Shown here piece after piece: positions 37,862 through 49,853 of a stretch of DNA of 64,000 bases; the first letter of the stretch is position 1, and each line of letters opens with the position of its first letter. A program made the position numbers and the translations under genes. The notes beneath the pieces were generated by a model. That model was given only the letters and a program-made list of their open reading frames with translations. It had not been told where the DNA came from and ran no database searches. Source of the DNA: Staphylococcus simulans (GTDB taxonomy: Bacteria; Bacillota; Bacilli; Staphylococcales; Staphylococcaceae). The DNA lies in contig NZ_MRZJ01000004.1 of NCBI RefSeq assembly GCF_002994445.1, forward strand, positions 186,001-250,000, read 5' to 3'.

Positions 37862-39475
37862 ATGGATTGTTTAACCGCAAAAATCAATGAGAATGATCAG
37901 TTTCTGACAAAATTAAAAGAAAGTGATGCATTGTTAAACTCATTTTACCAATATGATGCGATGTCTCCTGAAAGTTTTAAAACAGTTTTAAACAAGCCGA
38001 ATAACGGCAGAGAGCAGGAGTTAGCTTCAATTATTGAACAGTACATGTCAGATTTAGATTTATCTGATCAACAAAGAGATAATATTGATAAATTGAATCA
38101 AGGAGCTAAAGTAGTCATCGGCGGGCAGCAAGCTGGCTTGTTCGGGGGACCGCTGTATACTTTTCATAAAATATTATCGATTGTTAATTTAAGTCGTGAA
38201 TTGCAAGAAGACTATCATAAAGAAGTTGTGCCCGTATTTTGGATTGCGGGAGAGGACCATGACTTCGATGAAGTGAATCATACGTATGTCTTTAATGAAC
38301 AAAAAGCATTATTGCACAAAGTAAAATATCATACGATGACACCGCCTGAAAGCAATGTGTCGCGTTATGTACCTGATAAGGAAGCATTACTGCATGCATT
38401 GGATCAATTTATGGTACAGCTGCCTGAAACTAAACATACGCAGCCGCTGCATCAAATGATGCGTGAGATTATCACAGATTACGAAACATGGTCGGATATG
38501 TTTAAAGCTTTATGTCATGAAGTCTTCAAAGATTATGGTTTGTTGCTAATAGATGCACAAAATCAGAAACTTCGAGAATTAGAACGGCCAATCTTGAAAG
38601 AGATGATTGAAAAGCATGCACAAGTAGACCAAGCGTTCCGTTCTCAGCAAGCACGTTCAGTTGGTGCAGGTATGAATGCGATGATTCAAACAGATACAAA
38701 TGTACATTTATTTTTACATGAAGATGACATGCGTCAATTATTAACGTTTGAAGAGGGTTACTATTACACAAGCAAATCACAGACGGCTTATACCAAAGAG
38801 GATTTGTTAGAGATTTTAGAACAAAGTCCTGAAAGATTCTCTAATAACGTTGTCACACGACCTATCATGGAAGAATGGCTGTTCAATACAGTCAGCTTTG
38901 TCGGCGGACCAAGCGAAATCAAATACTGGGCCGAATTAAAAACAGCATTTGAAGTTTTAGGTGTTGATATGCCGATTGTGTTGCCGAGAACGAAGATTAC
39001 TTATTTGACACAGCGTGTTGAAAAGTTATTAGCACGTTATGACATCACAGCAGAAGATGTGATCCAGCACGGCATCGAAGATGAAAAGAATAAGTTTATC
39101 AGAGCACATGCTTCTGAAACTTTCTTAAATCAATTAGAGGCGTTAAAAGAAAATCAGCAAAAAGTGTATGAACAGCTTTTAGCTGAAGTAGAGGGTAACG
39201 AGGATAATAAAAATTTAGTGAATAAAAATAATCAAATTCATCAATCGCAATATGATTACTTGCGAAAACGCTATTTCGTGAATATCGAAAGAGAAAATGC
39301 AATCAGCATGAAACATTTTAGAGAAATCAATGATTCTCTCCACCCAATGGGAGGACTTCAAGAAAGAGTGTGGAATGCGCTGCAATTTATGAATGAATTT
39401 GGGACAGATATGTTCAGTCCCTCCACCTATCCACCACTTCGTTACACTTTAGATCAAATTATCATAAAACCTTAA
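37862..39475 (+). CDS. bshC: Bacillithiol biosynthesis cysteine-adding enzyme
   Basis: 537 residues; adds cysteine to glucosaminyl-malate in the last step of bacillithiol synthesis. Rossmann-like core with [21 protein letters not shown] (about 84) and [15 protein letters not shown] (about 128), then a long helical insertion (coiled coil about 375-475) and a C-terminal conserved [28 protein letters not shown] precedes the ATG. It immediately precedes mraZ with a terminator between. Confidence 0.95.
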   Translation: MDCLTAKINENDQFLTKLKESDALLNSFYQYDAMSPESFKTVLNKPNNGREQELASIIEQYMSDLDLSDQQRDNIDKLNQGAKVVIGGQQAGLFGGPLYTFHKILSIVNLSRELQEDYHKEVVPVFWIAGEDHDFDEVNHTYVFNEQKALLHKVKYHTMTPPESNVSRYVPDKEALLHALDQFMVQLPETKHTQPLHQMMREIITDYETWSDMFKALCHEVFKDYGLLLIDAQNQKLRELERPILKEMIEKHAQVDQAFRSQQARSVGAGMNAMIQTDTNVHLFLHEDDMRQLLTFEEGYYYTSKSQTAYTKEDLLEILEQSPERFSNNVVTRPIMEEWLFNTVSFVGGPSEIKYWAELKTAFEVLGVDMPIVLPRTKITYLTQRVEKLLARYDITAEDVIQHGIEDEKNKFIRAHASETFLNQLEALKENQQKVYEQLLAEVEGNEDNKNLVNKNNQIHQSQYDYLRKRYFVNIERENAISMKHFREINDSLHPMGGLQERVWNALQFMNEFGTDMFSPSTYPPLRYTLDQIIIKP

Positions 39476-39489
39476 TATACCAATGATTT

Positions 39490-39524
39490 GCCCGTGCTCG
39501 CGGTGAGGAGCATGGGTCTTTTTT
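39490..39524 (+). terminator. Terminator after bshC
   Basis: Stem CCCGTGCTC / GAGCATGGG, loop of 8 bases, T run. Confidence 0.8.
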
Positions 39525-39564
39525 ATGTCAAAAGTGAATTTTTTTCGATATGTTTACATAAATG

Positions 39565-39588
39565 GTGGAGGATAGTGGGGAGTTGTGG
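39565..39588 (+). promoter_or_regulatory. MraZ-type operator repeats before mraZ
   Basis: GTGG occurs at 39565, 39575 and 39585, exactly 10 bases apart, about 30 bases before the mraZ ATG. MraZ autoregulates the division operon by binding direct repeats of (T/G)GGN-type boxes spaced by one helical turn in Enterobacteria and mollicutes. This is a close match in pattern and position. Confidence 0.6.
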
Positions 39589-39617
39589 TAAATTATAAAT
39601 AAGGTGAGGTGAGATAA

Positions 39618-40049
39618 ATGTTCATGGGTGAGTACGAACACCAATTAGACGCAAAAGGCCGCATGATTGTACCATCTAAATTCAGATACGAATTAAATGA
39701 ACGTTTTATCATTACCAGAGGCCTTGATAAATGTTTGTTCGGATACACTATGGAAGAATGGCAGAATATCGAGGAGAAAATGAAGTCATTACCAATGACA
39801 AAACGTGACGCACGTAAGTTTATGCGTATGTTCTTCTCAGGTGCTGTTGAAGTGGAACTCGACAAACAAGGGCGTATCAATATCCCTAAAAATTTAAGGG
39901 AGTACGCTAATTTAAGTAAGGAATGTACAGTGATCGGTGTTTCAAGCCGTATCGAAATTTGGGACAGAGCAACATGGAATGCGTTCTATGAAGAATCTGA
40001 AGACAGTTTCGAAGATATCGCTGAAGATTTGATAGATTTTGATTTTTAA
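39618..40049 (+). CDS. mraZ: Transcriptional regulator MraZ
   Basis: 143 residues with two AbrB-like beta-barrel units: [20 protein letters not shown] (first DxKGR motif) and [20 protein letters not shown] (second). Forms a ring-shaped oligomer that binds DNA upstream of its own operon. AAGGTGAGGTGAGATAA precedes the ATG. First gene of the division/cell-wall cluster. Confidence 0.95.
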   Translation: MFMGEYEHQLDAKGRMIVPSKFRYELNERFIITRGLDKCLFGYTMEEWQNIEEKMKSLPMTKRDARKFMRMFFSGAVEVELDKQGRINIPKNLREYANLSKECTVIGVSSRIEIWDRATWNAFYEESEDSFEDIAEDLIDFDF

Positions 40050-40063
40050 ATGGAGGAATGAAA

Positions 40064-40999
40064 GTGTTTCATCACGTTAGTGTCATGTTAAAAGAAACCA
40101 TTGATGAATTAAATATAAAAGAAGATGGTGTATATGTTGACTGCACACTTGGTGGAGCAGGCCATGCCCTTTATTTATTGAATCAACTTAACGACAATGG
40201 ACATCTGATTGCGATTGACCAAGATATGACAGCAATAGAAAATGCTAAAGAGGTCTTAAAGGACCATTTAGATCGTGCCACATTTGTGCATAGCAATTTC
40301 AGAGAAATCAATCAAATCCTTGATGATTTGAACATTGACAAAGTTGACGGCATATATTATGACTTAGGGGTTTCCAGCCCGCAGTTAGATGTGCCTGAAC
40401 GAGGATTCAGTTATCACCAAGATGCAAGACTGGATATGCGTATGGATCAAACACAACCTTTATCAGCGTATGAAGTTGTAAATGAGTGGCCATATGAAAG
40501 TTTAGTCAGAATCTTTTATCGCTATGGTGAAGAGAAATTCTCTAAACAGATTGCAAGAAGAATTGAAAAAACGAGAGAACATGAACCCATTGAGACAACC
40601 TTACAATTGGTAGACGTGATTAAAGAAGGGATTCCCGCTAAAGCAAGACGTAAAGGCGGCCACCCTGCAAAACGTGTCTTCCAAGCTATCAGAATAGCAG
40701 TCAATGATGAATTGAAAGCATTTGAAGATTCATTAGAGCAAGCTATCGATAGAGTAAAGGTTAACGGACGTATTTCTGTGATTACTTTCCATTCATTAGA
40801 AGACCGTTTATGCAAACAAATCTTCCAAGAATATGAGAAAGGTCCGGAAGTACCGAGAGGCTTACCGATTATTCCAGAGGAATATACACCGAAATTGAAA
40901 CGTGTGAACCGCAAACCGATTACCGCAACAGATGATGATTTAGCAGAAAATAATCGTGCCCGCAGTGCTAAATTGCGTGTAGCAGAGATTTTAAAATGA
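40064..40999 (+). CDS. rsmH: 16S rRNA (cytosine-1402-N4)-methyltransferase RsmH
   Basis: 311 residues, equal to the S. aureus protein. SAM-dependent methyltransferase with [16 protein letters not shown] (SAM loop) and [12 protein letters not shown] (NPPF/DLG-type catalytic region), plus [18 protein letters not shown]. The start is set at GTG 40064, seven bases after TGGAGG; the ATG at 40058 overlaps the site. It follows mraZ by 14 bases and is coupled to ftsL downstream. Confidence 0.95.
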   Translation: MFHHVSVMLKETIDELNIKEDGVYVDCTLGGAGHALYLLNQLNDNGHLIAIDQDMTAIENAKEVLKDHLDRATFVHSNFREINQILDDLNIDKVDGIYYDLGVSSPQLDVPERGFSYHQDARLDMRMDQTQPLSAYEVVNEWPYESLVRIFYRYGEEKFSKQIARRIEKTREHEPIETTLQLVDVIKEGIPAKARRKGGHPAKRVFQAIRIAVNDELKAFEDSLEQAIDRVKVNGRISVITFHSLEDRLCKQIFQEYEKGPEVPRGLPIIPEEYTPKLKRVNRKPITATDDDLAENNRARSAKLRVAEILK

Positions 41000-41019
41000 T
41001 AGGAGAGTGACGAGCTGCT

Positions 41020-41418
41020 ATGGCTGTTGAAAAGATCTATGAACCATACAACGAGCAATATGAACCAGCAAGACAAGTACCGCAAACCGAACCATCGCCA
41101 ACCAGAAAAGTAAAAAGAAAAGTAGTTGTTCAACTAACTAAATTCGAGAAGGTATTATACATAACTTTAGTCGCTGTCATCGCAATGGTAAGTATTTATA
41201 TACTTTCTTTAAAAATGGATGCTTATGATACTAAAGGGAAAATTGCAGATTTAGATTACAAAATCGAACAACAATCAAGTCAAAATAGTGCATTAAAGTC
41301 AGAAATCAAAAAGAACTCTTCTTATGAACGCATTTACGACAAAGCTCAAAAACAAGGCATGAGCTTAAAGAACGATAATGTAAAGGTAGTGCGTAATAAT
41401 GCCGAAGCGAAAAATTAA
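41020..41418 (+). CDS. ftsL: Cell division protein FtsL
   Basis: 132 residues, bitopic. Cytoplasmic N-terminus with Pro/Gln-rich part, a membrane segment (about 46-66, VLYITLVAVIAMVSIYILSL) and an external coiled coil (DLDYKIEQQSSQNSALKSEI). Partner of DivIB and DivIC in the divisome. Overlaps pbpA by 20 bases in a different frame. Confidence 0.93.
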   Translation: MAVEKIYEPYNEQYEPARQVPQTEPSPTRKVKRKVVVQLTKFEKVLYITLVAVIAMVSIYILSLKMDAYDTKGKIADLDYKIEQQSSQNSALKSEIKKNSSYERIYDKAQKQGMSLKNDNVKVVRNNAEAKN

Positions 41419-43552
41419 AATTAAAAAAAATAAAATAGGGGCAGTCCTCCTCGTCAGTTTGTTCGGACTGCTCTTTTTTCTATTGGTTTTAAGGTATGCC
41501 TTCGTCATGCTGACGGGGCATTCATCTGGGCAAGACTTAATCAATAAAGCCAATGAAAAATATTTAGTAGAAAGTAAAGAACAACCGGAACGCGGAAAGA
41601 TTTATGACCGCCACGGAAAAGTCCTGGCTGAAGATGTTGAACGCTTCAAGCTGACAGCAGTCATCGATAAAAAAGCGGATGAAGGCTCTGAGAAACCGCG
41701 ACATGTCGTGGATAAAAAAGAAGCAGCGAAAAAGCTTTCAACTGTTATAGATATGGAACCAAAAGAAATAGAGAAAATGTTGAATAACAAAAAAGCGTTC
41801 CAAGTAGAGTTCGGACGAAAAGGCAGTAATTTGACGTATCAGCAAAAAGATAAAATCGAGAAGATGAAGATACCTGGTGTTAAATTGTATCCTGAAACAG
41901 AACGTTTCTATCCGAACGGTAATTTTGCCTCACACTTAATCGGTATGGCGCAAAAGAATCCGGATAACGGCGAGTTGAAAGGTGCGATGGGTGTTGAAAA
42001 AATCTTCGACAGTTATTTAGCTGGTAAACATGGTTCTTTAAAATATATTCATGATATTTGGGGTTATATCGCACCGAATTCTAAACGAGAAGTTGCACCG
42101 CAACGCGGTGATGATGTGCATTTAACTATTGATTCGAATATCCAAGTGTTTGTAGAAGAAGCATTGAATCAGCTCGATGATCACTTCGCACCGAAAGATG
42201 CATTCGTGGTTGTTATGGATGCCCATACAGGCGAAATTTTGGCATTCAGCCAACGTCCGACGTTCAACCCTGAAACAGGGAAAGACTTCGGTAAAAATTG
42301 GGCTAATGATTTATATCAAAACACGTATGAACCAGGTTCTACATTTAAAACATACGGTTTAGCAGCAGCCATTCAAGAAGGCAAATTCGATCCTAAGAAA
42401 GAATATAAATCAGGACATCGTACGATTATGGGTTCTGAAATCTCTGACTGGAACCGTACCGGTTGGGGTAAAATTCCAATGAGTCTTGGTTTCACTTATT
42501 CATCCAACACATTGATGATGCACCTTCAAGATTTAGTCGGTGCTGATAAGATGAAATCTTGGTATGAAAAATTCGGTTTCGGTAAGAAAACAGGTGGTTT
42601 ATTCGATGGCGAAGCACCTGGCGGTATCGCTTGGGATAATGAACTGCAACAAAAAACTTCAGCATTCGGACAATCAACAACAGTCACTCCGGTTCAAATG
42701 CTGCAAGCACAAAGCGCAATGTTCAATAAAGGAAATATGATTAAACCTTGGTATGTCAGCAGTATCAATAATCCAGTCAAAGATAAAGAATTATATAAAG
42801 GTAAAAGAGAAATTGTCGGTAAACCGATTACCGAAACAACTTCTAAGAAAGTGATGAAAGAATTAGACTTAGTTGTTAACAGCGAGAAAAGTCATGCGCA
42901 GAACTTCAGAGTCAAAGGCTATCGTATCGGCGGTAAAACCGGTACAGCACAAGTTGCCGATCCGGAAAACGGCGGTTACGTAGAAGGACCTTATCCATAC
43001 TTCACAAGCTTTATCGGCCATGCACCGAGCAAAGACCCTAAAGTTGTGGTTTATGCAGGTATGAGTTTGGCTCAGAAAAACAAAAAAGAAGCATATGAAA
43101 TGAGTGTCAGCAAAGCCTTTAATCCAATTATGGAAAATACATTGAAATACTTGAATGTAGGGAAATCAAGCGATTCATCATCTAAAGCATCCTTCAGCAA
43201 GGTACCTGATGTTTCAGGACAATCTGTTGATAAAGCAAAAGATGCACTTAAAGCTCAGAACTTAAAACCGGTTGTCATCGGTCAAGGCGACAACGTGGCG
43301 CAGCAGCTGCCTGAAGGCAACGAAAAAACATTGCCTTACAGCAAAGTATTCATCAAAACAGATGGCGACATGACTATGCCGGATATGAAAGACTGGGGCA
43401 AAGATGATGTATTAGCTTTTGAATCCTTAACTGGAATTAGTGTTAAAATGAAAGGTAATGGATTTGTATCTAAACAATCTATCAGTCCGAATACACCGCT
43501 TAAAGATCAAAAACAATTAGAAGTTGAATTGTCCGCACCTTCAGCAAAATAG
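41399..43552 (+). CDS. pbpA: Penicillin-binding protein 1 (class B transpeptidase, FtsI type)
   Basis: 717 residues; the septal peptidoglycan transpeptidase. Membrane segment about 13-36, pedestal domain, transpeptidase with YEPGSTFKTYG (Ser nucleophile, about 314), YSSNTLM (SxN) and GGKTGTAQVA (KTG), then two PASTA domains (FSKVPDVSGQSVDKAKDAL; DMTMPDMKDWGKDDVLAFE). It is slightly shorter than S. aureus PBP1 because the disordered C-terminal tail is reduced. Start ATG 41399 lies within ftsL, 20-base overlap. Confidence 0.95.
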   Translation: MPKRKIKIKKNKIGAVLLVSLFGLLFFLLVLRYAFVMLTGHSSGQDLINKANEKYLVESKEQPERGKIYDRHGKVLAEDVERFKLTAVIDKKADEGSEKPRHVVDKKEAAKKLSTVIDMEPKEIEKMLNNKKAFQVEFGRKGSNLTYQQKDKIEKMKIPGVKLYPETERFYPNGNFASHLIGMAQKNPDNGELKGAMGVEKIFDSYLAGKHGSLKYIHDIWGYIAPNSKREVAPQRGDDVHLTIDSNIQVFVEEALNQLDDHFAPKDAFVVVMDAHTGEILAFSQRPTFNPETGKDFGKNWANDLYQNTYEPGSTFKTYGLAAAIQEGKFDPKKEYKSGHRTIMGSEISDWNRTGWGKIPMSLGFTYSSNTLMMHLQDLVGADKMKSWYEKFGFGKKTGGLFDGEAPGGIAWDNELQQKTSAFGQSTTVTPVQMLQAQSAMFNKGNMIKPWYVSSINNPVKDKELYKGKREIVGKPITETTSKKVMKELDLVVNSEKSHAQNFRVKGYRIGGKTGTAQVADPENGGYVEGPYPYFTSFIGHAPSKDPKVVVYAGMSLAQKNKKEAYEMSVSKAFNPIMENTLKYLNVGKSSDSSSKASFSKVPDVSGQSVDKAKDALKAQNLKPVVIGQGDNVAQQLPEGNEKTLPYSKVFIKTDGDMTMPDMKDWGKDDVLAFESLTGISVKMKGNGFVSKQSISPNTPLKDQKQLEVELSAPSAK

Positions 43553-43632
43553 ACAGAAGAGGTAAGGGTACCTCGGTGCCCATGCCTCGCTTTACATAAG
43601 TGTTTAAAATTATATATAACAAGGAGATAACT

Positions 43633-44598
43633 ATGGTTTATGTTTTAGCAATCGTTGCATTATTAATCACAGCAGTATTAGTGCCGATTTTGATTCCAAC
43701 ACTGAAGAGAATGAAGTTCGGCCAAAGTATTCGAGAAGAGGGGCCGAAAAGCCACATGAAAAAGACAGGCACACCGACAATGGGCGGCCTGACTTTCTTA
43801 ATCAGTATTATTGTCACTACGATTATTGCGATCATCTTTTCAAATAACCCTAACCCATTCATCTTATTGTTATTTGTGACAGTAGGGTTCGGATTAATCG
43901 GGTTTATTGATGATTATATTATTGTCGTTAAGAAGAATAACCAAGGATTGACAAGCAAACAAAAATTCTTAGCGCAAATTGCGATTGCGGTTATTTTCTT
44001 TATCTTAAGTGATACATTCAATATGATTCATTTTGCGACAGGCATCCACATTCCGTTTACGACAGTGCATATCCCATTGTCAGTCGCTTATGTCATCTTT
44101 ATCGTATTCTGGCAAGTCGGTTTCTCTAACGCTGTGAACTTAACAGATGGTTTAGACGGCTTGGCAACCGGCTTATCAATCATCGCATTTGCGATGTATG
44201 CGATTATGAGCTTTATGCTTGGCGACCATGCTGTGGGTACGTTTTGTATCATTATGGTCTTTGCGTTATTAGGTTTCTTATTCTATAACGTCAACCCGGC
44301 CAAAACATTCATGGGTGATACAGGCAGCTTGGCATTAGGCGGTATTATCGCAACAGTGTCGATTATGCTGAATGCGGAAATTTCATTACTGTTTATCGGT
44401 TTTGTGTCTGTTGCTGAAACATTATCTGTTATTTTGCAAGTAGCATCATTTAAATTAACCGGCAAACGTATCTTTAAAATGAGTCCGCTGCATCACCACT
44501 TTGAATTAAGCGGATGGAATGAATGGAAAGTTGTTACTGTATTTTGGACAGTAGGCCTCATTACAGGTTTGATAGGATTATGGATTGGAGTGCATTGA
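43633..44598 (+). CDS. mraY: Phospho-N-acetylmuramoyl-pentapeptide-transferase
   Basis: 321 residues, ten membrane segments; transfers phospho-MurNAc-pentapeptide to undecaprenyl phosphate, making lipid I. Conserved sites: GTPTMGGLTFL, FGLIGFIDDYI (Asp pair for metal), NAVNLTDGLDGLATG, and SPLHHHFEL. AAGGAGATAACT precedes ATG 43633; a longer in-frame start at 43600 lacks a ribosome site. murD begins three bases after the stop. Confidence 0.96.
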   Translation: MVYVLAIVALLITAVLVPILIPTLKRMKFGQSIREEGPKSHMKKTGTPTMGGLTFLISIIVTTIIAIIFSNNPNPFILLLFVTVGFGLIGFIDDYIIVVKKNNQGLTSKQKFLAQIAIAVIFFILSDTFNMIHFATGIHIPFTTVHIPLSVAYVIFIVFWQVGFSNAVNLTDGLDGLATGLSIIAFAMYAIMSFMLGDHAVGTFCIIMVFALLGFLFYNVNPAKTFMGDTGSLALGGIIATVSIMLNAEISLLFIGFVSVAETLSVILQVASFKLTGKRIFKMSPLHHHFELSGWNEWKVVTVFWTVGLITGLIGLWIGVH

Positions 44599-44601
44599 TA
44601 A

Positions 44602-45951
44602 ATGCTTAAATACAAAGGATTAGAAGGAAAAAATGTTTTAGTAGTTGGCTTAGCGAAAAGCGGTTATGAAGCAGCTAAATTATTATATCATTTAGGGGCA
44701 GATGTTACTGTGAATGATGGCGGCGACCTTTCCAAAGATCCGCACGCAAATGATTTAGAGAAAATGGGATTAACAGTTATCGGCGGTCACCATCCGCTCT
44801 CATTGCTTGATAATCATCCCATTATCGTAAAGAACCCGGGGATTCCATATACTGTGCCTTTAATTGAAGAAGCAGAAAAACGCGGGTTAACGATTTTAAC
44901 TGAAGTTGAATTAAGCTACTTAATTTCAGAAGCGCCGATTATTGCGGTGACTGGTACGAACGGTAAAACAACCACAACATCCTTGATTGGAGACATGTTT
45001 GACAACAGCAGAATCAAAGGGCTGTTATCAGGCAACATCGGTTATGTAGCATCTAAAGTGGCACAAGAAGCACATCCCGATGATTACTTGATTACAGAGT
45101 TGTCATCTTTCCAATTATTAGGTATTGATACGTACCGTCCGCATATTGCGATTATTACTAATATCTATTCAGCACACCTTGATTATCATGGTTCGCTGGA
45201 AGAATACCGCAATGCAAAACGCCGTATCTATAAAAATCAAACAGAAGATGATTATTTGATTTGCAACTACAGTCAGCGTCATTTGATTGAAACAGAAGAT
45301 TTAAAAGCCAAAACCTATTACTTCTCAACCAATCAAGAAGTTGACGGTATTTACATCAAAGACGGCTATATCATGTTAAATGGTTTACGTCTCATTCATA
45401 AAGATGATATTGTGCTCCCTGGCGAGCATAACCTTGAAAATATCTTAGCAGCAGTCTTAGCAGCAGTACTTGCAGGTGTACCGGTAGATGCGATTAATCA
45501 TACATTAACTACATTCTCTGGTATCAAACACCGTCTGCAATATATTGGTTCTAACAAAACGAACAAATATTACAACGACTCTAAAGCAACGAATACGTTA
45601 GCAACACAATTTGCCTTGAATTCATTTAATCAGCCGATTGTATGGTTATGCGGCGGTTTAGACAGAGGCAACGGCTTCGATGAATTGATTCCTTACATGA
45701 AGAATGTAAGAGTGATGCTGACATTCGGCGAAACACAAGACAAGTTAACGAAACTCGGCGAAAGCCAAGGCAAGTATGTGATTCGTGCGACCGATGTGAA
45801 AGATGCTGTTAACAAAGTACAAGAGGTCATCGAACCTAATGATGTAGTCTTGCTTTCACCGGCATGTGCCAGCTGGGATCAATACAATACTTTTGAAGAA
45901 CGCGGCGATGTCTTTATCGACAGCTTCCGTTCGCATCTGCCTTCGAAGTAG
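44602..45951 (+). CDS. murD: UDP-N-acetylmuramoylalanine-D-glutamate ligase
   Basis: 449 residues; adds D-glutamate to UDP-MurNAc-L-Ala in the cytoplasm. N-terminal UDP-binding Rossmann domain ([17 protein letters not shown]), ATP-binding P-loop [18 protein letters not shown] (about 115), ELSSFQL and [15 protein letters not shown]-terminal ligase domain with [12 protein letters not shown] and [22 protein letters not shown]. It uses the D-Glu supplied by MurI at 28.0 kb. Confidence 0.96.
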   Translation: MLKYKGLEGKNVLVVGLAKSGYEAAKLLYHLGADVTVNDGGDLSKDPHANDLEKMGLTVIGGHHPLSLLDNHPIIVKNPGIPYTVPLIEEAEKRGLTILTEVELSYLISEAPIIAVTGTNGKTTTTSLIGDMFDNSRIKGLLSGNIGYVASKVAQEAHPDDYLITELSSFQLLGIDTYRPHIAIITNIYSAHLDYHGSLEEYRNAKRRIYKNQTEDDYLICNYSQRHLIETEDLKAKTYYFSTNQEVDGIYIKDGYIMLNGLRLIHKDDIVLPGEHNLENILAAVLAAVLAGVPVDAINHTLTTFSGIKHRLQYIGSNKTNKYYNDSKATNTLATQFALNSFNQPIVWLCGGLDRGNGFDELIPYMKNVRVMLTFGETQDKLTKLGESQGKYVIRATDVKDAVNKVQEVIEPNDVVLLSPACASWDQYNTFEERGDVFIDSFRSHLPSK

Positions 45952-45966
45952 GGGTGTGATGTATTA

Positions 45967-46911
45967 ATGACGGATAAAGTTCGTAAAATCGATTCTGAGT
46001 ACCTCAAGGAAAAGCGTCGAAAAAGAAGAGAAAGACAACGGCGTATCCAATTGTCAATCTTCGGTACGCTCATCGCACTGATTATTTTAATTGTGTTGTA
46101 TATGTTTACGCCGATCAGTAATATTGACCGTGTAGATATTAAAGGAAATCATTATCTTTCTGATAAAGAGGTTAAGAACGCTTTGAATTTAAAGAAGGAT
46201 ACTAAAATCTACATGTTCGGCAAAGGCAAAGCTGTCGATAAGATGAAACAAAATCCTTTTGTTAAAGAGGTGCAAATCAACAGAAAACTGCCAAACAACC
46301 TAGAAGTGCAAGTCAAAGAGTATCAGTTAGTCGGTTTGCTTGAAGAAAAAGGGAAATTTCATCCCATCCTTTCAAATGATCATATTTTAAAAGATTATAA
46401 AGGAAAATTGCCGAATGATGCTCCTGTGGTTTCAGGTTTTAATGCTTCTAACCGCGAGAAAATCATTCAAGCTTTATCTGAAATGCCGAAAAATATTCGT
46501 CAAGCTATCTCTGAAGTCGAATACGCAGATGATAAGGAAAGCCGCAATAAAGTCAGATTGTATATGAAAGATGATATTCAAGTCATCGGCAATATGAATA
46601 CAATTGCGAATAAAATGAAGTACTATCCAGATATGGCAAGTGCGTTAGACAGAGATGCATCCGGAGAACTGAAAAAATCAGGTTACATTGATTTATCAGT
46701 CGGCGCATCATTTATTCCTTATCAAGATGGTTCATCAACGTCTTCAGACAGCAGTATGAAACTTAAAGAAGGCACAGCGATGGAAGATAAAGCGAAAGAC
46801 GAATTACAAGCAACATTGAACAAAATTAATGATCAAACAAACGATGACAAGTCAAAGAATGATAAGTCAAAGAATGATAAGTCAAAGAAAGAAAGTAGTA
46901 CAAATAATTAA
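45967..46911 (+). CDS. divIB: Cell division protein DivIB (FtsQ)
   Basis: 314 residues. Basic cytoplasmic N-terminus (LKEKRRKRRERQRRIQL), one membrane segment (about 28-49), external POTRA domain (ISNIDRVDIKGNHYLSDKEV) and beta domain, and a disordered C-terminal tail. The tail ends in repeated NDKSK units from three 15-base DNA repeats. It stabilises FtsL/DivIC at the septum. TTAATG spacing after murD is short, so one operon. Confidence 0.93.
   Translation: MTDKVRKIDSEYLKEKRRKRRERQRRIQLSIFGTLIALIILIVLYMFTPISNIDRVDIKGNHYLSDKEVKNALNLKKDTKIYMFGKGKAVDKMKQNPFVKEVQINRKLPNNLEVQVKEYQLVGLLEEKGKFHPILSNDHILKDYKGKLPNDAPVVSGFNASNREKIIQALSEMPKNIRQAISEVEYADDKESRNKVRLYMKDDIQVIGNMNTIANKMKYYPDMASALDRDASGELKKSGYIDLSVGASFIPYQDGSSTSSDSSMKLKEGTAMEDKAKDELQATLNKINDQTNDDKSKNDKSKNDKSKKESSTNN
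46846..46890 (+). repeat. Three 15-base tandem repeats in divIB
   Basis: GAYAAGTCAAAGAAN units at 46846, 46861 and 46876, encoding DKSKN, DKSKN and DKSKK. In-frame array in the disordered tail. Confidence 0.85.
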
Positions 46912-46965
46912 AAAAGTCTTGAATATCATGTGTTTATAGTTCACAACCATAGAAACGTATTGTAA

Positions 46966-48432
<1,467 letters not shown>

Positions 48433-48461
48433 TTGCCCATTAAAACTAGGAGGAAATTTAA

Positions 48462-49628
48462 ATGTTAGAATTTGAACAAGGATTTAATCATTTAGCGACT
48501 TTAAAAGTCATTGGTGTTGGCGGCGGTGGTAACAACGCTGTAAACCGAATGATTGACCACGGAATGAACAATGTTGAATTTATTTCAATCAACACTGACG
48601 GTCAAGCATTAAACTTATCTAAAGCTGAGTCCAGAATCCAAATCGGTGAAAAGTTAACACGCGGTTTAGGTGCTGGCGCGAACCCTGAAATCGGTAAAAA
48701 AGCTGCCGAAGAATCACGTGAGCAAATTGAAGATGCAATTCAAGGCGCTGACATGGTATTCGTAACTGCTGGTATGGGTGGCGGTACTGGTACAGGTGCT
48801 GCACCGGTTGTTGCTAAAATCGCAAAAGAAATGGGTGCTTTAACAGTAGGTGTTGTAACACGCCCATTCAGTTTCGAAGGACGCAAACGTCAAACACAAG
48901 CTGCTGCTGGGGTAGAATCAATGAAAGCAGCTGTTGATACATTAATCGTAATTCCAAACGACCGCTTATTAGACATCGTTGACAAATCAACGCCAATGAT
49001 GGAAGCATTCAAAGAAGCAGATAACGTATTACGCCAAGGTGTACAAGGTATCTCTGACTTAATCGCTGTTTCAGGTGAAGTAAACCTTGACTTTGCAGAC
49101 GTAAAAACAATTATGTCTAACCAAGGTTCAGCGTTAATGGGTATCGGTGTTTCTTCTGGTGAAAACCGTGCAGTTGAAGCAGCTAAAAAAGCTATTTCAT
49201 CTCCATTGCTTGAAACATCAATCGTTGGTGCACAAGGTGTCCTAATGAACATTACAGGCGGAGAATCATTATCTTTATTCGAAGCACAAGAAGCTGCAGA
49301 CATCGTTCAAGATGCGGCTGATGAAGATGTAAACATGATCTTCGGTACAGTAATCAACCCTGAATTACAAGATGAAATCGTGGTAACAGTGATTGCGACT
49401 GGTTTTGAAGATAAACCAGCAACACATGCACGTAAACAATCTAATACAGGTTTCGGATCAAGCGCAAGCAGTGCGACAACTTCAAATGACGAAGGAATCG
49501 GACATGCGCCAAGATCTCATAGTTCTGAATCAACAAGCGAACCAAGAACACACACTACTAAAGAAGATGATATTCCAAGTTTCATCAGAAACAGAGAAGA
49601 AAGACGTTCAAGAAGAACTAGACGTTAA
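48462..49628 (+). CDS. ftsZ: Cell division GTPase FtsZ
   Basis: 388 residues; tubulin-like GTPase forming the division ring. [15 protein letters not shown] (nucleotide site), tubulin signature [15 protein letters not shown] (about 104-118), synergy loop [20 protein letters not shown], then a variable Ser/Thr/His-rich linker and C-terminal peptide [20 protein letters not shown] which binds FtsA, SepF and others. AGGAGGAAATTTAA precedes the ATG. A strong terminator follows. Confidence 0.98.
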   Translation: MLEFEQGFNHLATLKVIGVGGGGNNAVNRMIDHGMNNVEFISINTDGQALNLSKAESRIQIGEKLTRGLGAGANPEIGKKAAEESREQIEDAIQGADMVFVTAGMGGGTGTGAAPVVAKIAKEMGALTVGVVTRPFSFEGRKRQTQAAAGVESMKAAVDTLIVIPNDRLLDIVDKSTPMMEAFKEADNVLRQGVQGISDLIAVSGEVNLDFADVKTIMSNQGSALMGIGVSSGENRAVEAAKKAISSPLLETSIVGAQGVLMNITGGESLSLFEAQEAADIVQDAADEDVNMIFGTVINPELQDEIVVTVIATGFEDKPATHARKQSNTGFGSSASSATTSNDEGIGHAPRSHSSESTSEPRTHTTKEDDIPSFIRNREERRSRRTRR

Positions 49629-49726
49629 TATCTTTCTATAGAGTTTGCATTGAGCAATCAACCATAGTATCACGCAAGATTAGATGCAACAGGTCATCGA
49701 GTGGTCTAGTGAGAACAATAATCTAA

Positions 49727-49763
49727 AGTGTCATCAGATCGGATGGATCTGGTGACACTTTTT
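49727..49763 (+). terminator. Terminator after ftsZ
   Basis: 14-base stem AGTGTCATCAGATC / GATCTGGTGACACT with a 5-base loop and T run. It separates ftsZ from pgeF. Confidence 0.88.
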
Positions 49764-49853
49764 ATATATTTGAATTTTGAGTGTGTAAGTCTTACTATTA
49801 AGTTGATAAGGTACGTAAGTATAGCATCTATATAATAAACAGGAGAGATAGTT

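Noticed and set aside
40522..41133. 203-residue minus-strand ORF opposite rsmH/ftsL
   Set aside because: It is antisense to two well-conserved genes, is Ser/Leu-rich as reverse-strand shadows are, and has no ribosome site or family resemblance.
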